This document shows positions 11,574-21,029 of a stretch of DNA of 64,000 nucleotides, in pieces. Below the pieces are notes generated by a model. The model was not told the DNA's origin and did no database searches. It saw nothing but the letters and a program-made list of their open reading frames with translations. Each line of letters begins with the position of its first letter. Positions within the stretch are counted from its first letter, which is position 1. Source of the DNA: Panagrolaimus kolymaensis (lineage: Eukaryota > Nematoda > Chromadorea > Rhabditida > Panagrolaimidae); contig JAJQJQ010000014.1 of the NCBI GenBank assembly GCA_028622995.1, forward strand, positions 2,728,001-2,792,000, written 5' to 3'. The translations under genes and the position numbers were made by a program.

Positions 11574-12522
11574 TTACCAATATACAAAAACTTTTAAAAC
11601 AAAAGACCAAGCCATCATACTTGTTACAGAACCAAATCTTTTTTTTAATTTCAACCATTTTGTTTCATTTTTGACTGCATTTTTGATATTTTTGTTTAAA
11701 TAAAGGTTAATTCGGTTATCTTCACGTGAAATAGTGTACTCATCAATTCGATCAAAAGATTTAAGGTAATTAAGGCGATTATCCAAGCTTTTTGCTACAT
11801 AATATTGCCACCAAGAACTAAATGTTACTTCGCATCTAAAAAGATACTTTTTTTATCAATAATTTTAAAATTTAGCAACTAAAATCTTACTCAATTTTAT
11901 TAATCTTCAGAAGCTTGTTGATAAATTTTTGGGCATCATTTATTTCAATGCCATCAAGAAGGTCTCCAATGAATTTAAAGCTTTTCAACTTAAGATCGAG
12001 AATTATACTTAAAACATTGAAATTAGAAATATTCATTTTAAGTTCAAACATTTGAATGTGATTGAAATTATATGGCAAGTATTTAAAAAAACTCGGATTT
12101 TCTTCGGGTTTCCATCTATTGTAATACCGAATTTGAAGTGCTTCAACATCTTGAGTTCTTTTAATAAGATTCCTAAAATCTTTTTCTTCACATAAATTGT
12201 GGTCGGTTTTTGAATAACATAAAATCGTGTTTTTAACATCATATATTAGTGAATGGTAACATCGGCAAAATAAATCCACATTGCTAACAGCATGGCGACC
12301 ATTAGATAAAGATCTTGTTAAATGGTTTACTTCAGCAAAAGTTTTGAGCGTTGATGCATCACAAATTTCAGCAAATCTTTTTTGACATAAATATGGAAGT
12401 CTACCGAAATGAATACTTTTTGCATATAAAACTTTTTTGGAAGTTTTTTTAACAATAATATTGTAAAGTTTTGGACAATTTTCAATAAAAAATGTTATAA
12501 TTCGAGGTTTTACAATGACCAT
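11574..12522 (-). CDS. F-box-like family protein, copy 2
   Basis: Exons 12522-11891 and 11836-11574 are joined by a 54-nt intron that splits the same Glu codon as in copies 1 and 3. An in-frame ATG lies 42 nt upstream, but the start at MVIVKPRIITFFIENC matches the start of copy 3, so it is preferred. The family core RLPYLCQKRFAEICD, TFAEVNHLTRSLSNGRHAV and a CYSKTDHNLCEEKD motif are present, followed by LELKM/LDLKLKSFKFIGD leucine-patterned repeats. Exon 2 begins ECEVTF, contains SFDRIDEYTISRED and ends in a hydrophobic segment (SVTSMMAWSFVLKVFVYW). Function unknown; possible SCF substrate adaptor by weak F-box resemblance. Its 3' neighbour is the F-box-like pseudogene and its 5' neighbour a receptor fragment, consistent with repeated unequal duplication. 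Confidence 0.72.
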
Positions 12523-12689
12523 ATCATATTTTGAAAAAAAAATTCCGGTAGACATTAAAAGCACAGAAGAATTTTTAATATAAATGCAAAGTTCTTTAAA
12601 AATGTGGTAAAAGACAACTCTTTCAAGCTCGGTCGTCGAAAGATCAATTTAAAAATAATTGTATTTGCCGTTTTTGAGAGAAAAAAAAA

Positions 12690-12920
12690 TGGCGCGCATG
12701 TCCATTACAAAAAAATATAAATGTTTATTCAAAACTAGGCAAAGAAGTAAATTTAATCAATAAAAACTATGTACACACAACAGCGATTTAATGACCTCAA
12801 ATTTTTTTTGATGAGTCAGTCATTCTTTTTATGCCATAATAGAAGGATGCGTTGGAAAAGCCCTGCTAATTTGAATGACATTTTTTTTTCAAAGATGAAA
12901 AAATAAATTTGATTTTTTTG
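12690..12920 (-). pseudogene. Receptor 3'-end relic
   Basis: On the minus strand this block reads KKNVIQIS followed by a short Pro/Ser segment ending in SIMA and a stop. It closely resembles the C-terminal end of the intact receptor at 14489-15632 (KNVIQISSAVPTPPSLMA). The similarity continues into 3' flanking DNA: an ATGGCGC.CATGT..AT.ACAAAA block lies at about 12688 and again at about 14344. It is therefore the tail and downstream flank of a duplicated receptor whose remainder has gone, and not an independent gene. An in-frame stop is present just before the matching segment. Confidence 0.7.
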
Positions 12921-12947
12921 CATGTTTCATATTCCTGGATAACACTC

Positions 12948-13094
12948 AAAATTTTGGGGTCTTCTTTACTTTAACGGGGCATGGAGAATTTTCATTCTTC
13001 AGCATCAAAAACCTTTTCTCTTTTCATTGTTTAAAATTCAAATTTTTTGAAAAAAAAGTTTATGCCCCGTTAAAGTAAAGAAAATCCAAATTTT
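12948..13094. repeat. Inverted repeat with 33-bp arms
   Basis: The left arm (12948-12982) contains TTCTTTACTTTAACGGGGCA and the right arm (13062-13094) its reverse complement (TGCCCCGTTAAAGTAAAGAA). The outer parts (CAAAATTTTGG against CCAAATTTTG) also pair. The loop is about 80 nt of AT-rich DNA. It is probably a short foldback or MITE-type element. No clear target-site duplication was found, so the class is open. Confidence 0.65.
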
Positions 13095-13210
13095 GATTTG
13101 ATACACTTCTCTCCCATTTTTTTAGAAAGTTTATTAAAAATTCAAAAATCAAATGAATATTTATTTACATTTTCTCGTAAATACAAATTGTCGATAAAAA
13201 ACAAAAAAAT

Positions 13211-14170
13211 TTACCAAAATATAAATCTTTTATAAATGAGTGACCAAAGAATCACATTCATATTGGCTCCAAACTTTTTCGTAAACCTTGAGAACTTTGA
13301 CCATTTGTTTCTTTTGTAAGTAGCAACATATTTATTCCACATTTTAAAATTAAGTTTTATTTGGTTTCCATTTCGAGAAACATCATAATTATCAATATGA
13401 TTAAAGCAAATAAGATAATCAAATTGGAGATCCAAATTTTTTTTCATATTATATGGCGACCACGCGTCAAAGGATAAATTGCATCTATAAAGTTTTTTTA
13501 ATTAAAACTAAAAAAAAATTTATAAAATTATCACAAACTCGTATTTTATGATGTTTATTACTCTGCAGAGAAATACTTTGACTTCCATCCATTCAACGGT
13601 TTTAAAAATTTCTCCATAAAATTTAAAACTTTTTAATTTAAGTTCAAAAACTTTGCTTAAAGTGTTAAAACTAAATATTTTCATTTGAAGTTCCAAATGT
13701 TTAATGGATGCAAAAGCTAATGGCAGGGGTTTAAAAAAATATCGACTTGTTTTAGGAATTATTGAAGTGCAAATAATTTTAACTGCTTCGATATAGGGAT
13801 TTCGATTGATAAGATCTTCAAAATCATCTTGCTCTTCGCAAAGGTTGTGATCGGTATTGGAGTAACATAAAATCGTAAAAAATGCCAACGCAGGTTGATC
13901 ATCCAAATGAACACAAATAATTTCAACTTTGCTCACAGTATGGCGGCTATTAGCCAAAGATTTCGTTAAATGATTAATTTCGGCAAAAGTTTTCAAAGTT
14001 CTATCATCACAAATTTCAGCAAACCTTTTTTGACACAAATATGGAAGCTCTTTGAAATCAATACTTTTTGCGTATAAAACTTTTTTGCAAGTTCTTATAA
14101 CAATAAAATTATAAATATTTAAACATTTTTCAATAAAAAATGTTAAAATTCGAGGTTTAACTATTACCAT
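13211..14170 (-). CDS. F-box-like family protein, copy 3
   Basis: Exons 14170-13539 and 13484-13211 are joined by a 54-nt intron that again splits a Glu codon before a conserved Cys (ECNLSF). The N-terminus MVIVKPRILTFFIEKCLN is near-identical to copy 2, then come ELPYLCQKRFAEICDDRTLK and TFAEINHLTKSLANSRHTV. The middle has CYSNTDHNLCEEQDDFEDL and LELQM/FELKLKSFKFYGE. Exon 2 contains CFNHIDNYDVSRNGNQI and the hydrophobic end VILWSLIYKRFIFW. The intron donor is GTTTGT, the acceptor TTTATAG. Function unknown. With copies 1 and 2 it forms a head-to-tail array, all on the minus strand, suggesting expansion by unequal crossing over. Confidence 0.72.
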
Positions 14171-14488
14171 ATTTTAACAGGGAAAAAAATAATTCTTTAA
14201 GAGTAAATAAAAAATTCAAGGTTTCTTTAACTTTGTGAATTAACACTGCAGTCAGCAAAAAAAAAAATGGGCCCTCCAAGAAATTTCCCAAGTTTTTCCA
14301 AAAGATAGAGTTATAAATTGTTTTGTGACCTATTTAATAAAAAATGGCGCACATGTTCATCACAAAAAAAAAATCAATGTTTATTCCAAAATAATGGCAA
14401 AGAAACAAATATAATAAATACAAACTCTGTGCACTGAAAAACAATTTAGTGACCTCAATTCTTTTTTATCAGTCAGCCGGTCATTCTT
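14171..14488. repeat. Duplicated intergenic flank
   Basis: AT-rich spacer. Its right part (from about 14340) is visibly similar to 12685-12920, both carrying the region downstream of a receptor gene. It contains no coding feature. Confidence 0.55.
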
Positions 14489-15632
14489 TTATGCCATAAG
14501 TGAAGGAGGAGTTGGAACAGCACTGCTGATTTGAATGACATTTTTTTGCAAAGAATTCAAAAATAAATTTGATATTGCTTCTCTGAGTTGTTTATTTGTG
14601 GCCAAAATAAACCATGCTGGGGCTAAAGTACTGACATCAGCCAAAATGAATTGAGTGGCATGAACAAAATCAAGAAAAGTTGGTCGGTCAATTGCAAGCA
14701 TACACTAAAAAAAAAGTTTTTAAATGTTACTGTAACGAAGCTACAAAAATTATATGTGCAAGTTCACTTTTTTTTTCTTTGAAAACTTTTGGTTTAATTA
14801 AGGCTACAATTTTTTGCTCCCTTTTTTCTCAGACTTCTTACTCATTTTTTTTTATTTCTAGAAAATGTTTATGACTTTAGAAAATTTTTCTCACCTGTTG
14901 CATGCAACTAAAAGCTTCAGTGGAGAAAATAAGCATACTGTAAACAAACATCATGACATCTTGTGAGGAAACTTGATGGGTGGAACTATACCGCCATTTA
15001 ATAATGCAATAAATAACATAAAAATTCATAATCAACGAAGATACAGAAGTAAATAAAATTTCTATGAATAAATTTCGAGATCTTTGAAACCATGGTGCAA
15101 AATTTGTATCTGTTGGAACTATATACACAAAAAGTCCATCAATGGGTTGATTTTGAATTCCAATAAAAGGAAAGTTCCAAATTGAAATCAATGGTGCAAA
15201 AACGCAAAAACCAAGAATATATTTAAGATATTTTCTCCAAAAACTAACATGTTTATTTTTAAGAAAGAAAATTGTGACTCGATTAAATGACAAAACCAAA
15301 CTGTAAGTATGGATTGCTGTGGCCGAATAAAAAGTTAGTGAAAAAAATATGATATACCAAATATTTTCTTTTGGCCATGTTTCTAAAAAATCTTGAATAG
15401 CAGGAATGGTCGTAAATCGATAAACTATGTAATAAGTTATACACTGGAGAATATAATTAACTGCAGAAAATCCAAATATCCAATAAAAAGAACCGCTAAA
15501 ATTCTTTTTTTGTGAACTAAAGAAAATTATATATAAAATAATAAAATATAATATTAATGATGGAATTATGTAAAGTAGGGCCAAAACATTTTTGAAATCT
15601 TGTAAAACTGTCATTTTTCTCCAAAGCCACAA
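14489..15632 (-). CDS. 7TM chemoreceptor, Srg/Srv-like
   Basis: Predicted seven-transmembrane receptor. Exon 15632-14895 holds most membrane segments: LYIIPSLILYFIILYIIFF, WIFGFSAVNYILQCITYYIV, IWYIIFFSLTFYSATAIH, KYILGFCVFAPLISIWNF, LFIEILFTSVSSLIMNFYVI and VMMFVYSMLIFSTEAFSC. The second exon 14704-14489 starts CMLAIDRPTFLDFVHATQ and has ILADVSTLAPAWFILATNKQ then LREAI, the end of TM7 and the cytoplasmic start. The late N..LREAI and the S.NR motif after TM3 suit nematode Srg/Srv receptors. A second ATG 18 nt downstream (MTVLQDFK) could be the true start, which would remove an odd MWLWRK leader. Its paralogs are the relic at 12690 and the pseudogene at 16306-17240. Confidence 0.8.
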
Positions 15633-16305
15633 AAAGGATTTGAAAAATGTAAGTTTTTAGAACATAAACCAACAAAATAACTTTTACAATATTATCTAAT
15701 CCAAAGTCATATGCAAAATAAAAATTATGATAAATATTAACCAAAATAAAAATTAAATTAATTTAACGATGGTCCTTGCCGCTGCTGCAGCAGATGTTTT
15801 TCTCAATAATCGTCAAACATAATAATATTCAGCAACTTAACGTAACTTTTTTTTCGTTCGTGTATTACTAAAGTTTTTAATTAAAATAAACACTTTTTTA
15901 GTCACCTGTTTTTATTGGTTTTATATTATAAAAAATATAAATATAGAAAGATTTTTTTTTGTTAAATTATGTATCAGTTTTTTCTTTTTCTCTTTTACAT
16001 GTGTGCGTAGAGGTAGGTACTTGGAAGTTGTTTAAAGAATGGTGTTGTAAATTAAAACATTTTTTATTTTTAAAAACAATTTTTTTCATTTTTGGAAAAA
16101 GCAAGAGTCTAATTGTAAAATAAGTTCATAAACATTTCAAAGAAATTAACAAGAATACTATTTTTTTCTTTTAATTTAAAGTTTACCTAAAAATATATTT
16201 CCAAGAACACATATTTTATTAAACTTTAAGCAAGAAAAATTAATATTTTATCCAAATTTTTATTTTGCAAAAAAATACATTCAGAACTTTTTCTTTCATA
16301 ATCGC
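15633..16305. other. Intergenic between receptor and receptor pseudogene
   Basis: AT-rich with a small CTGCTGCAGCAG palindrome near 15780. No gene is supported. Confidence 0.45.
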
Positions 16306-17240
16306 TGCTTATTCATGGCTGATGCGTCATGGAAGACGTCGTATGAATGCTACTAATTTGGATGACTTTGTTGTTATTTGATACCCAAAACATATTTAAA
16401 ATCGCTTCTCTTAGTTGTTCATTTGTTGGAATTAAAACCCATACAGGAGCTAAAGTAGTGTTCATTTCCCCCCCCCCCGCGGGACGGGATTTTCCCCGCG
16501 TGGACGGGGACGGGGAGCCCCAGCGGGGAAAATCCCGTCAAATTTTTTCCCCGCCCGTTTCCCCGCGGGGAATCCCCGCCGATATTTTTTCCCCGTCTAA
16601 AAATTTAAATATTTTTCAAAATTCATTAAAAATGATCTAAACTCTTTCCAAATGGCTTTAAACATCTAAATAACACCAAATTAGATTAAAAAAAGGCATT
16701 TTAGAGTCAATAACCCTATTTAAAAAAAATTTATAATGAAATTCCCCGCGGGGAACGGGGACGGGGAGCCCCCGCGGGGGCTCCCCGTGAAAAAAAAATC
16801 CCCGCCTTTTCCCCGCGGGGATTCCCCGTCAAAAAAGTTCCCCGTCCCGTCCCCGTCTTTTTCCAAAAACGGGGGGGGGGGGGAATGAACACTAAGCTAA
16901 AGTGCTGACATCAGCCAAAATAAATTGAGCGGCATGAACAAATTCAAGAAACATTGGTCGGTCAATCGCTATCATGAACTAAAAATTTTTTCAATTATAC
17001 CTCTATTTGGATAATTGTAAAATTTTTACCTGTTGCATGCAGCTGAAAGCTTCAATGAAAAAATGAGTAAACTACAAACAAACATCATCACATCTTAATG
17101 AGTTATAAGATTATTTTTTCCAATTGATTTGCAATACTTCCATTTTATAACACCAAACATAAAATATTCATTCATAATAAGTGAAGTTATTGAAGTAAAA
17201 AAAATTTCAATTTATATACATACATATTTGTGAATCGATT
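16306..17240 (-). pseudogene. Receptor pseudogene interrupted by a MITE
   Basis: The minus strand is clearly homologous to the receptor at 14489-15632. Segments IAIDRPMFLEFVHAAQFILA and DVSTLA lie right of the MITE at 16456-16894. VWVLIPTNEQLREAILNMFW and NKVIQIS, then a stop, lie left of it. Further upstream (17040-17240) FTSITSLIMN and VIKWKYC match the TM5-6 region, but stops and frame changes occur. Nothing matching TM1-4 remains; sequence right of about 17290 is unrelated and leads into the solo LTR. Both point decay and insertion therefore contributed to its loss. Confidence 0.82.
16456..16894. mobile_element. hAT-type MITE with GC-rich arms
   Basis: The termini are inverted repeats (TAGTGTTCATT followed by a C tract, and the reverse complement at the right end). 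They are flanked by an exact 8-bp direct repeat AGCTAAAG at 16448-16455 and 16895-16902, inside the receptor pseudogene. An 8-bp target-site duplication and TAG-type ends are characteristic of the hAT superfamily. The interior is built of CCCCGCGGGG-like words in both orientations around an AT-rich centre, so each half can form hairpins. It has no transposase and is therefore non-autonomous. It is by far the most GC-rich stretch in the window. Confidence 0.85.
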
Positions 17241-17422
17241 AAACCATGGAAATAAAAAAAATTAGTAATTGTTGAACCGATGAACCACAGCGCATTTCTT
17301 TTTTTGCTTTTTGGTCTTTTTTTGCTTTTTGGTCTTTTTTTTCTTGGCCATGTTTGTTTTTGAAAGGAAAATTTTCAAATTTTTTATTTGGCTTTTTTCA
17401 TTTCTGTATGTTTTACTTTTGG

Positions 17423-18222
17423 TGTAAGGAAGCAAGTTCCTTGATTATTATTTTACTGCTTTAAAAGAGGACTTCTGGTCCTCCCGCTAACAAATTCCCT
17501 TTTTAATTTGCTCGATGGCATCATCGAATGATCTTTGTTCATCGACGTCAGCGACAAAGAATGCAAGCAAACATCACCGATCGCTCTCTTTCCACACACA
17601 TATCCTTTTTATTGTATTTATTGTTTTTATTGTATTTTTATGTCTCAAGCATAACTTGAGTTTTTGCACGTATGCATCGCCGGAAGCAGCATCAGCTGCA
17701 TTCCATTGCGATACCGCCTTCATATTTCTTTTGTATATTTTTATATTTATTTTGTATGTCATATTTAAGCTGTAAGCGTTTCCCAATAAATGAGCACAAT
17801 AGCCAGGACACAAGAGTCATATCAAAGCAGAGAACGAAAGGAGATTTATTTTAGTTATTTGAGATTGGATTTATTTCCCCGGAATATACGTGAGCGGATC
17901 CTATATCTGGAGAAAGTAAATATTATTTCATAGTTCCTTTGTAGTGCTCCAAAGAAACTATAAAGGAGAGAAGGACGGGTGCATCCACGCCTTCCATATT
18001 GTTATTGTATTATTGTTTGAGTGTTGTTCGTGTTCGTGTAAAGGAGACTTTGGTCTCCCCGCTACCTAAAGACCTAACAACCGTGATCTTCGGGTCACCC
18101 GTTATCAAGTATTTTAATTGTGTTGTTTTATTGTTTGTTAACGTAAAGGTTTAGTGTCCTTAGGGTCACCCGCCACAATTATATACGAGTGTTAGAGTTG
18201 GAGTTAATCTAGCTACCTAACA
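17423..18222. mobile_element. Solo LTR of an LTR retrotransposon (putative)
   Basis: An 800-bp block starting TGTAAGG and ending CCTAACA (TG...CA), flanked by TTGG at 17419-17422 and 18223-18226. Composition differs from its surroundings (more GC, fewer homopolymers). It has an AATAAA at 17787 and short hairpins such as GGAGACTTTGGTCTCC (about 18045) and TAGTTCCTTTG...CAAAGAAACTA (about 17930). No gag or pol reading frame is nearby, so recombination between LTRs would have left a solo copy. The TTGGTG after the right end could alternatively be the start of a primer-binding site rather than a target duplication. The plus and minus ORFs inside it are not genes. Confidence 0.55.
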
Positions 18223-18466
18223 TTGGTGATAAAGCAATTATTTATTGATTTTGGAAAGAAAATACTGCTATCTTTTTAAAAATTATCTTTGGAAAAATAA
18301 AATACATAAAAAAAATTTTTCTTTATGTTTAATTTTTTTTCTTATCAAAGTTGGCTGCTTTTTTTTACTGAAGCTCATTAATTTTTTTTCAGTCGTCAAA
18401 AGCTGAAAATTTTCTATTTTACACGATATTGATTAATATTCTGAACATAATTTAATAAATCATATA

Positions 18467-20314
18467 ATGGATTTTGTTGAAAAATGTTTTAAAAAGTGTT
18501 TCAAATCAAGAAATTCCGAAAACAAAGTAAAAGTCACAATCAAAAAAATGAATTCGAATCCGGCGCCGATGGCTGAAATTGACCAATATGTAAGTAAAAA
18601 ACTTTTAAATTAAATACGTAGATATTTATTTCGTATGCCAAATTTTTTAAGCAAATTTTTAAGGGAATTAATTTATAGAAATTTTTTGAGCGGTTTTAAT
18701 ATCTTATTTTATTTTATTTATAGAGTTGTCCTATCGCAATTCAATGGACCATAGATGTCAAAGATTTGAAATTTGAAAATGGTAAATCATTGGAAAATGG
18801 AAAATCTCTTAAAACTTCAACCTTTAAATCAAGAATACCAGGCGTATCGTATTATCTTCATTTTTATCCAAATGGTTATTCAAGTTCTAGCGTAAACTTC
18901 TCTTCAGTCTATCTTTATATTGATTATGATTATGATATCATTTCTAACGTCAAGGCTGTTTTTACTGTTATTATTCCTTCCGCTTCGTTATCAATTGCCA
19001 CAACCCAAGATTATTCACCAAAATTTCATGGCTGGGGACTTAGAATTTGTTCATTAAAAGATTTGATGGATCCTGATAAAAAATTTATAACCAATGGAAA
19101 AATATTTATTGAAGTTAAAGCAATTATAAAAGCACAAAATATTAAAATTTCTAACTTCACCATTCGATCGGCATTTTTACCCAAATTATGGAAAATGATC
19201 AAGATAAAGATATTATCTTTAATGTTCAAGGCAAAGAAATTATGGTAAGTTTTTGTACGCTCATTTTTTTAAAATTGTTACTCAAAATCTTTAAAAATGA
19301 TTACTAATATAAAAGTTTATTTTTAGGCTCACAAAGATATTTTGGTTCATCGTTCTGGAATGATCAAAAAAATTATTGATGGCGCGGTTGAGAATGAATC
19401 TCCTTCAGCAGGTCGAAAAACGCAAAGTAAAGGATAAAACATTTCGGGCAAATATGACGTTTAGATATAACAAGAATCTAAAGTTATTGGTTTCCCAAAG
19501 AATTTAGGGCGGTTAAGGAAAGAGTTCCATTTAGATAATACAGGAATATTTTTGTAAGCACAGATTTTGATGTTTAATTGACACATTTTTTTCAACATTG
19601 AAAAATCGATTTTAATTCCATTGCAACCATAAAAAGTTAAAATTTTCTTCTTTTTTTTGCGATTTTCTTTCAATTAAGAAATTATGTTAATTAAAAGTGA
19701 GCAAGTATGAGAAAATGTCCATTACTAAGTTTTATCGAAATTTAAAAAAAGCTAAATCAAAAAACGATATCAAGCCAAAACCAAAAATTTGCTTGAAATG
19801 TTTAATCCTTTATTAAGAGCGTCGTAAAATTTGTAATACAACAATTTATGCTTCTTCACCTATTAAAATTGAAATCAATAAATTCTCATACGATATTGTC
19901 AAAATTGCAATGGATTTTTGTTATGATAAAAATATTGATTCCGTTATTACTGAATTAAATGCAGATGATTTATTTCAATTCGTTCTCGATTATGAAATGG
20001 GCTTTATGAAGGTAAAAAAGTTAATATAAAGCCGATACTTTTTATTATATAAATAAAAAATGATTAAAATTTAGTGGTACCTGGAAGTAATTTTGGCCAA
20101 AAAACTCTCTGATGACAATGTTGTAAAATTAGCCAATTTATCGATCAAAGTTAATTCTCGTTATTTACGAGAACATTGCATTTATTATTTGAGCACGAAA
20201 GAAGCCGATCAAACCATTCAAATAAAAGATGCAAAATCGCTTAATCCTGAAATTCGTAAAGATATTATTGAACGCGTGGTTCGATATGTAGCAGAAACGG
20301 AAAAAATAATTTGA
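18467..20314 (+). CDS. MATH-BTB protein with one apparent frameshift
   Basis: Substrate-adaptor type protein; nematode MATH-BTB proteins work with cullin-3 ubiquitin ligases. Exons are 18467-18589, 18724-19244, 19327-19426, 19818-20011 and 20075-20314. The MATH domain spans exon 2 (SCPIAIQWTIDV ... FYPNGY ... DYSPKFHGWGLRIC). The BTB domain starts at its end and in exon 3 (DIIFNVQGKEIM, AHKDILVHRSGM), continues in exon 4 (KFSYDIVKIAMDFCYDKNID, DDLFQFVLDYEM) and is followed by a BACK-like segment (NVVKLANLSIKV ... LREHCIYYL). The frame changes between MATH and BTB at about 19192-19198: one base is missing, most simply from the A run after TTATGG. All other junctions keep frame, so this is either a sequence error in a homopolymer or a young null allele. 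Intron 3 (391 nt) needs a weak acceptor (TTATTAAG). Confidence 0.72.
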
Positions 20315-21029
20315 AACAAGGGAGAAATAAATGGAATTACTTCAAACAAAATTTATTTAAAAATATGCAAATTTTTATTATTAAATTAAACGTTTTGTTT
20401 ATTTTGCAAATTTAATATATAAAATTAACAATCATTTATTTTTTCATGCTAAAACAACACAGATTGCAAATAAAAATTTAAAAGTTCTTTTGAAAATGTT
20501 GTAATTTTTTAATTGGCTTTTAATTTTGATATTAATTATTTATACAAATAAACTTAGCAAATTATATACGAATTATTTGTTAATAAAACAAAAAAGCTTT
20601 TATTTTTAATATCCCCATCCATCTCCACAAATTCTTAGCTACAATATCAAAGAAATTGTTTAAAGAATGACGTAGTAAATAAAAATTTTATCTTTTTATA
20701 AATATTTTTTTTATTAAAAACAAATTAAATTGTAGAATTAAAGCTTAATAAACTTTTAAAAAGTTGCAACAAGACATTTTTACAAGTTATTTTAATGTCG
20801 CAAGAATATTAAATTTCAAAAAATACATATTTATGAACTTCAAATCAAAGAAAAAAAACTTTATTAAAAAATTTTGTTTATAAAAGTATTTTATTTACAT
20901 ACAAATTAAAAAAACAATTTAATTCTCAGGCTTTTTAAATTCATAGAAATTGCTTTGTGAAAAAAAAAAATCATTTCTTGTTCTTACTTTGAATGACTTT
21001 TTTATTTTTCATTCAAAACTGATTTAATA
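20315..21029. other. Intergenic between convergent genes
   Basis: AT-rich; downstream regions of the MATH-BTB and Hsp70-like genes meet here. Nothing else seen. Confidence 0.5.

Noticed and set aside
16347..16640. Pro/Gly/Arg-rich 97-codon frame
   Set aside because: It is a translation of the CCCCGCGGGG words of the MITE joined to antisense receptor pseudogene sequence.
17515..17854. Overlapping reading frames on both strands
   Set aside because: They lie inside the putative solo LTR, where lower AT content gives longer chance frames; no gag/pol or other motif.
19461..19673. Minus-strand 70-codon frame with protein-like composition
   Set aside because: It falls in intron 3 of the MATH-BTB gene on the opposite strand; no start context or partner exon. 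An inserted gene fragment is possible but not supported.
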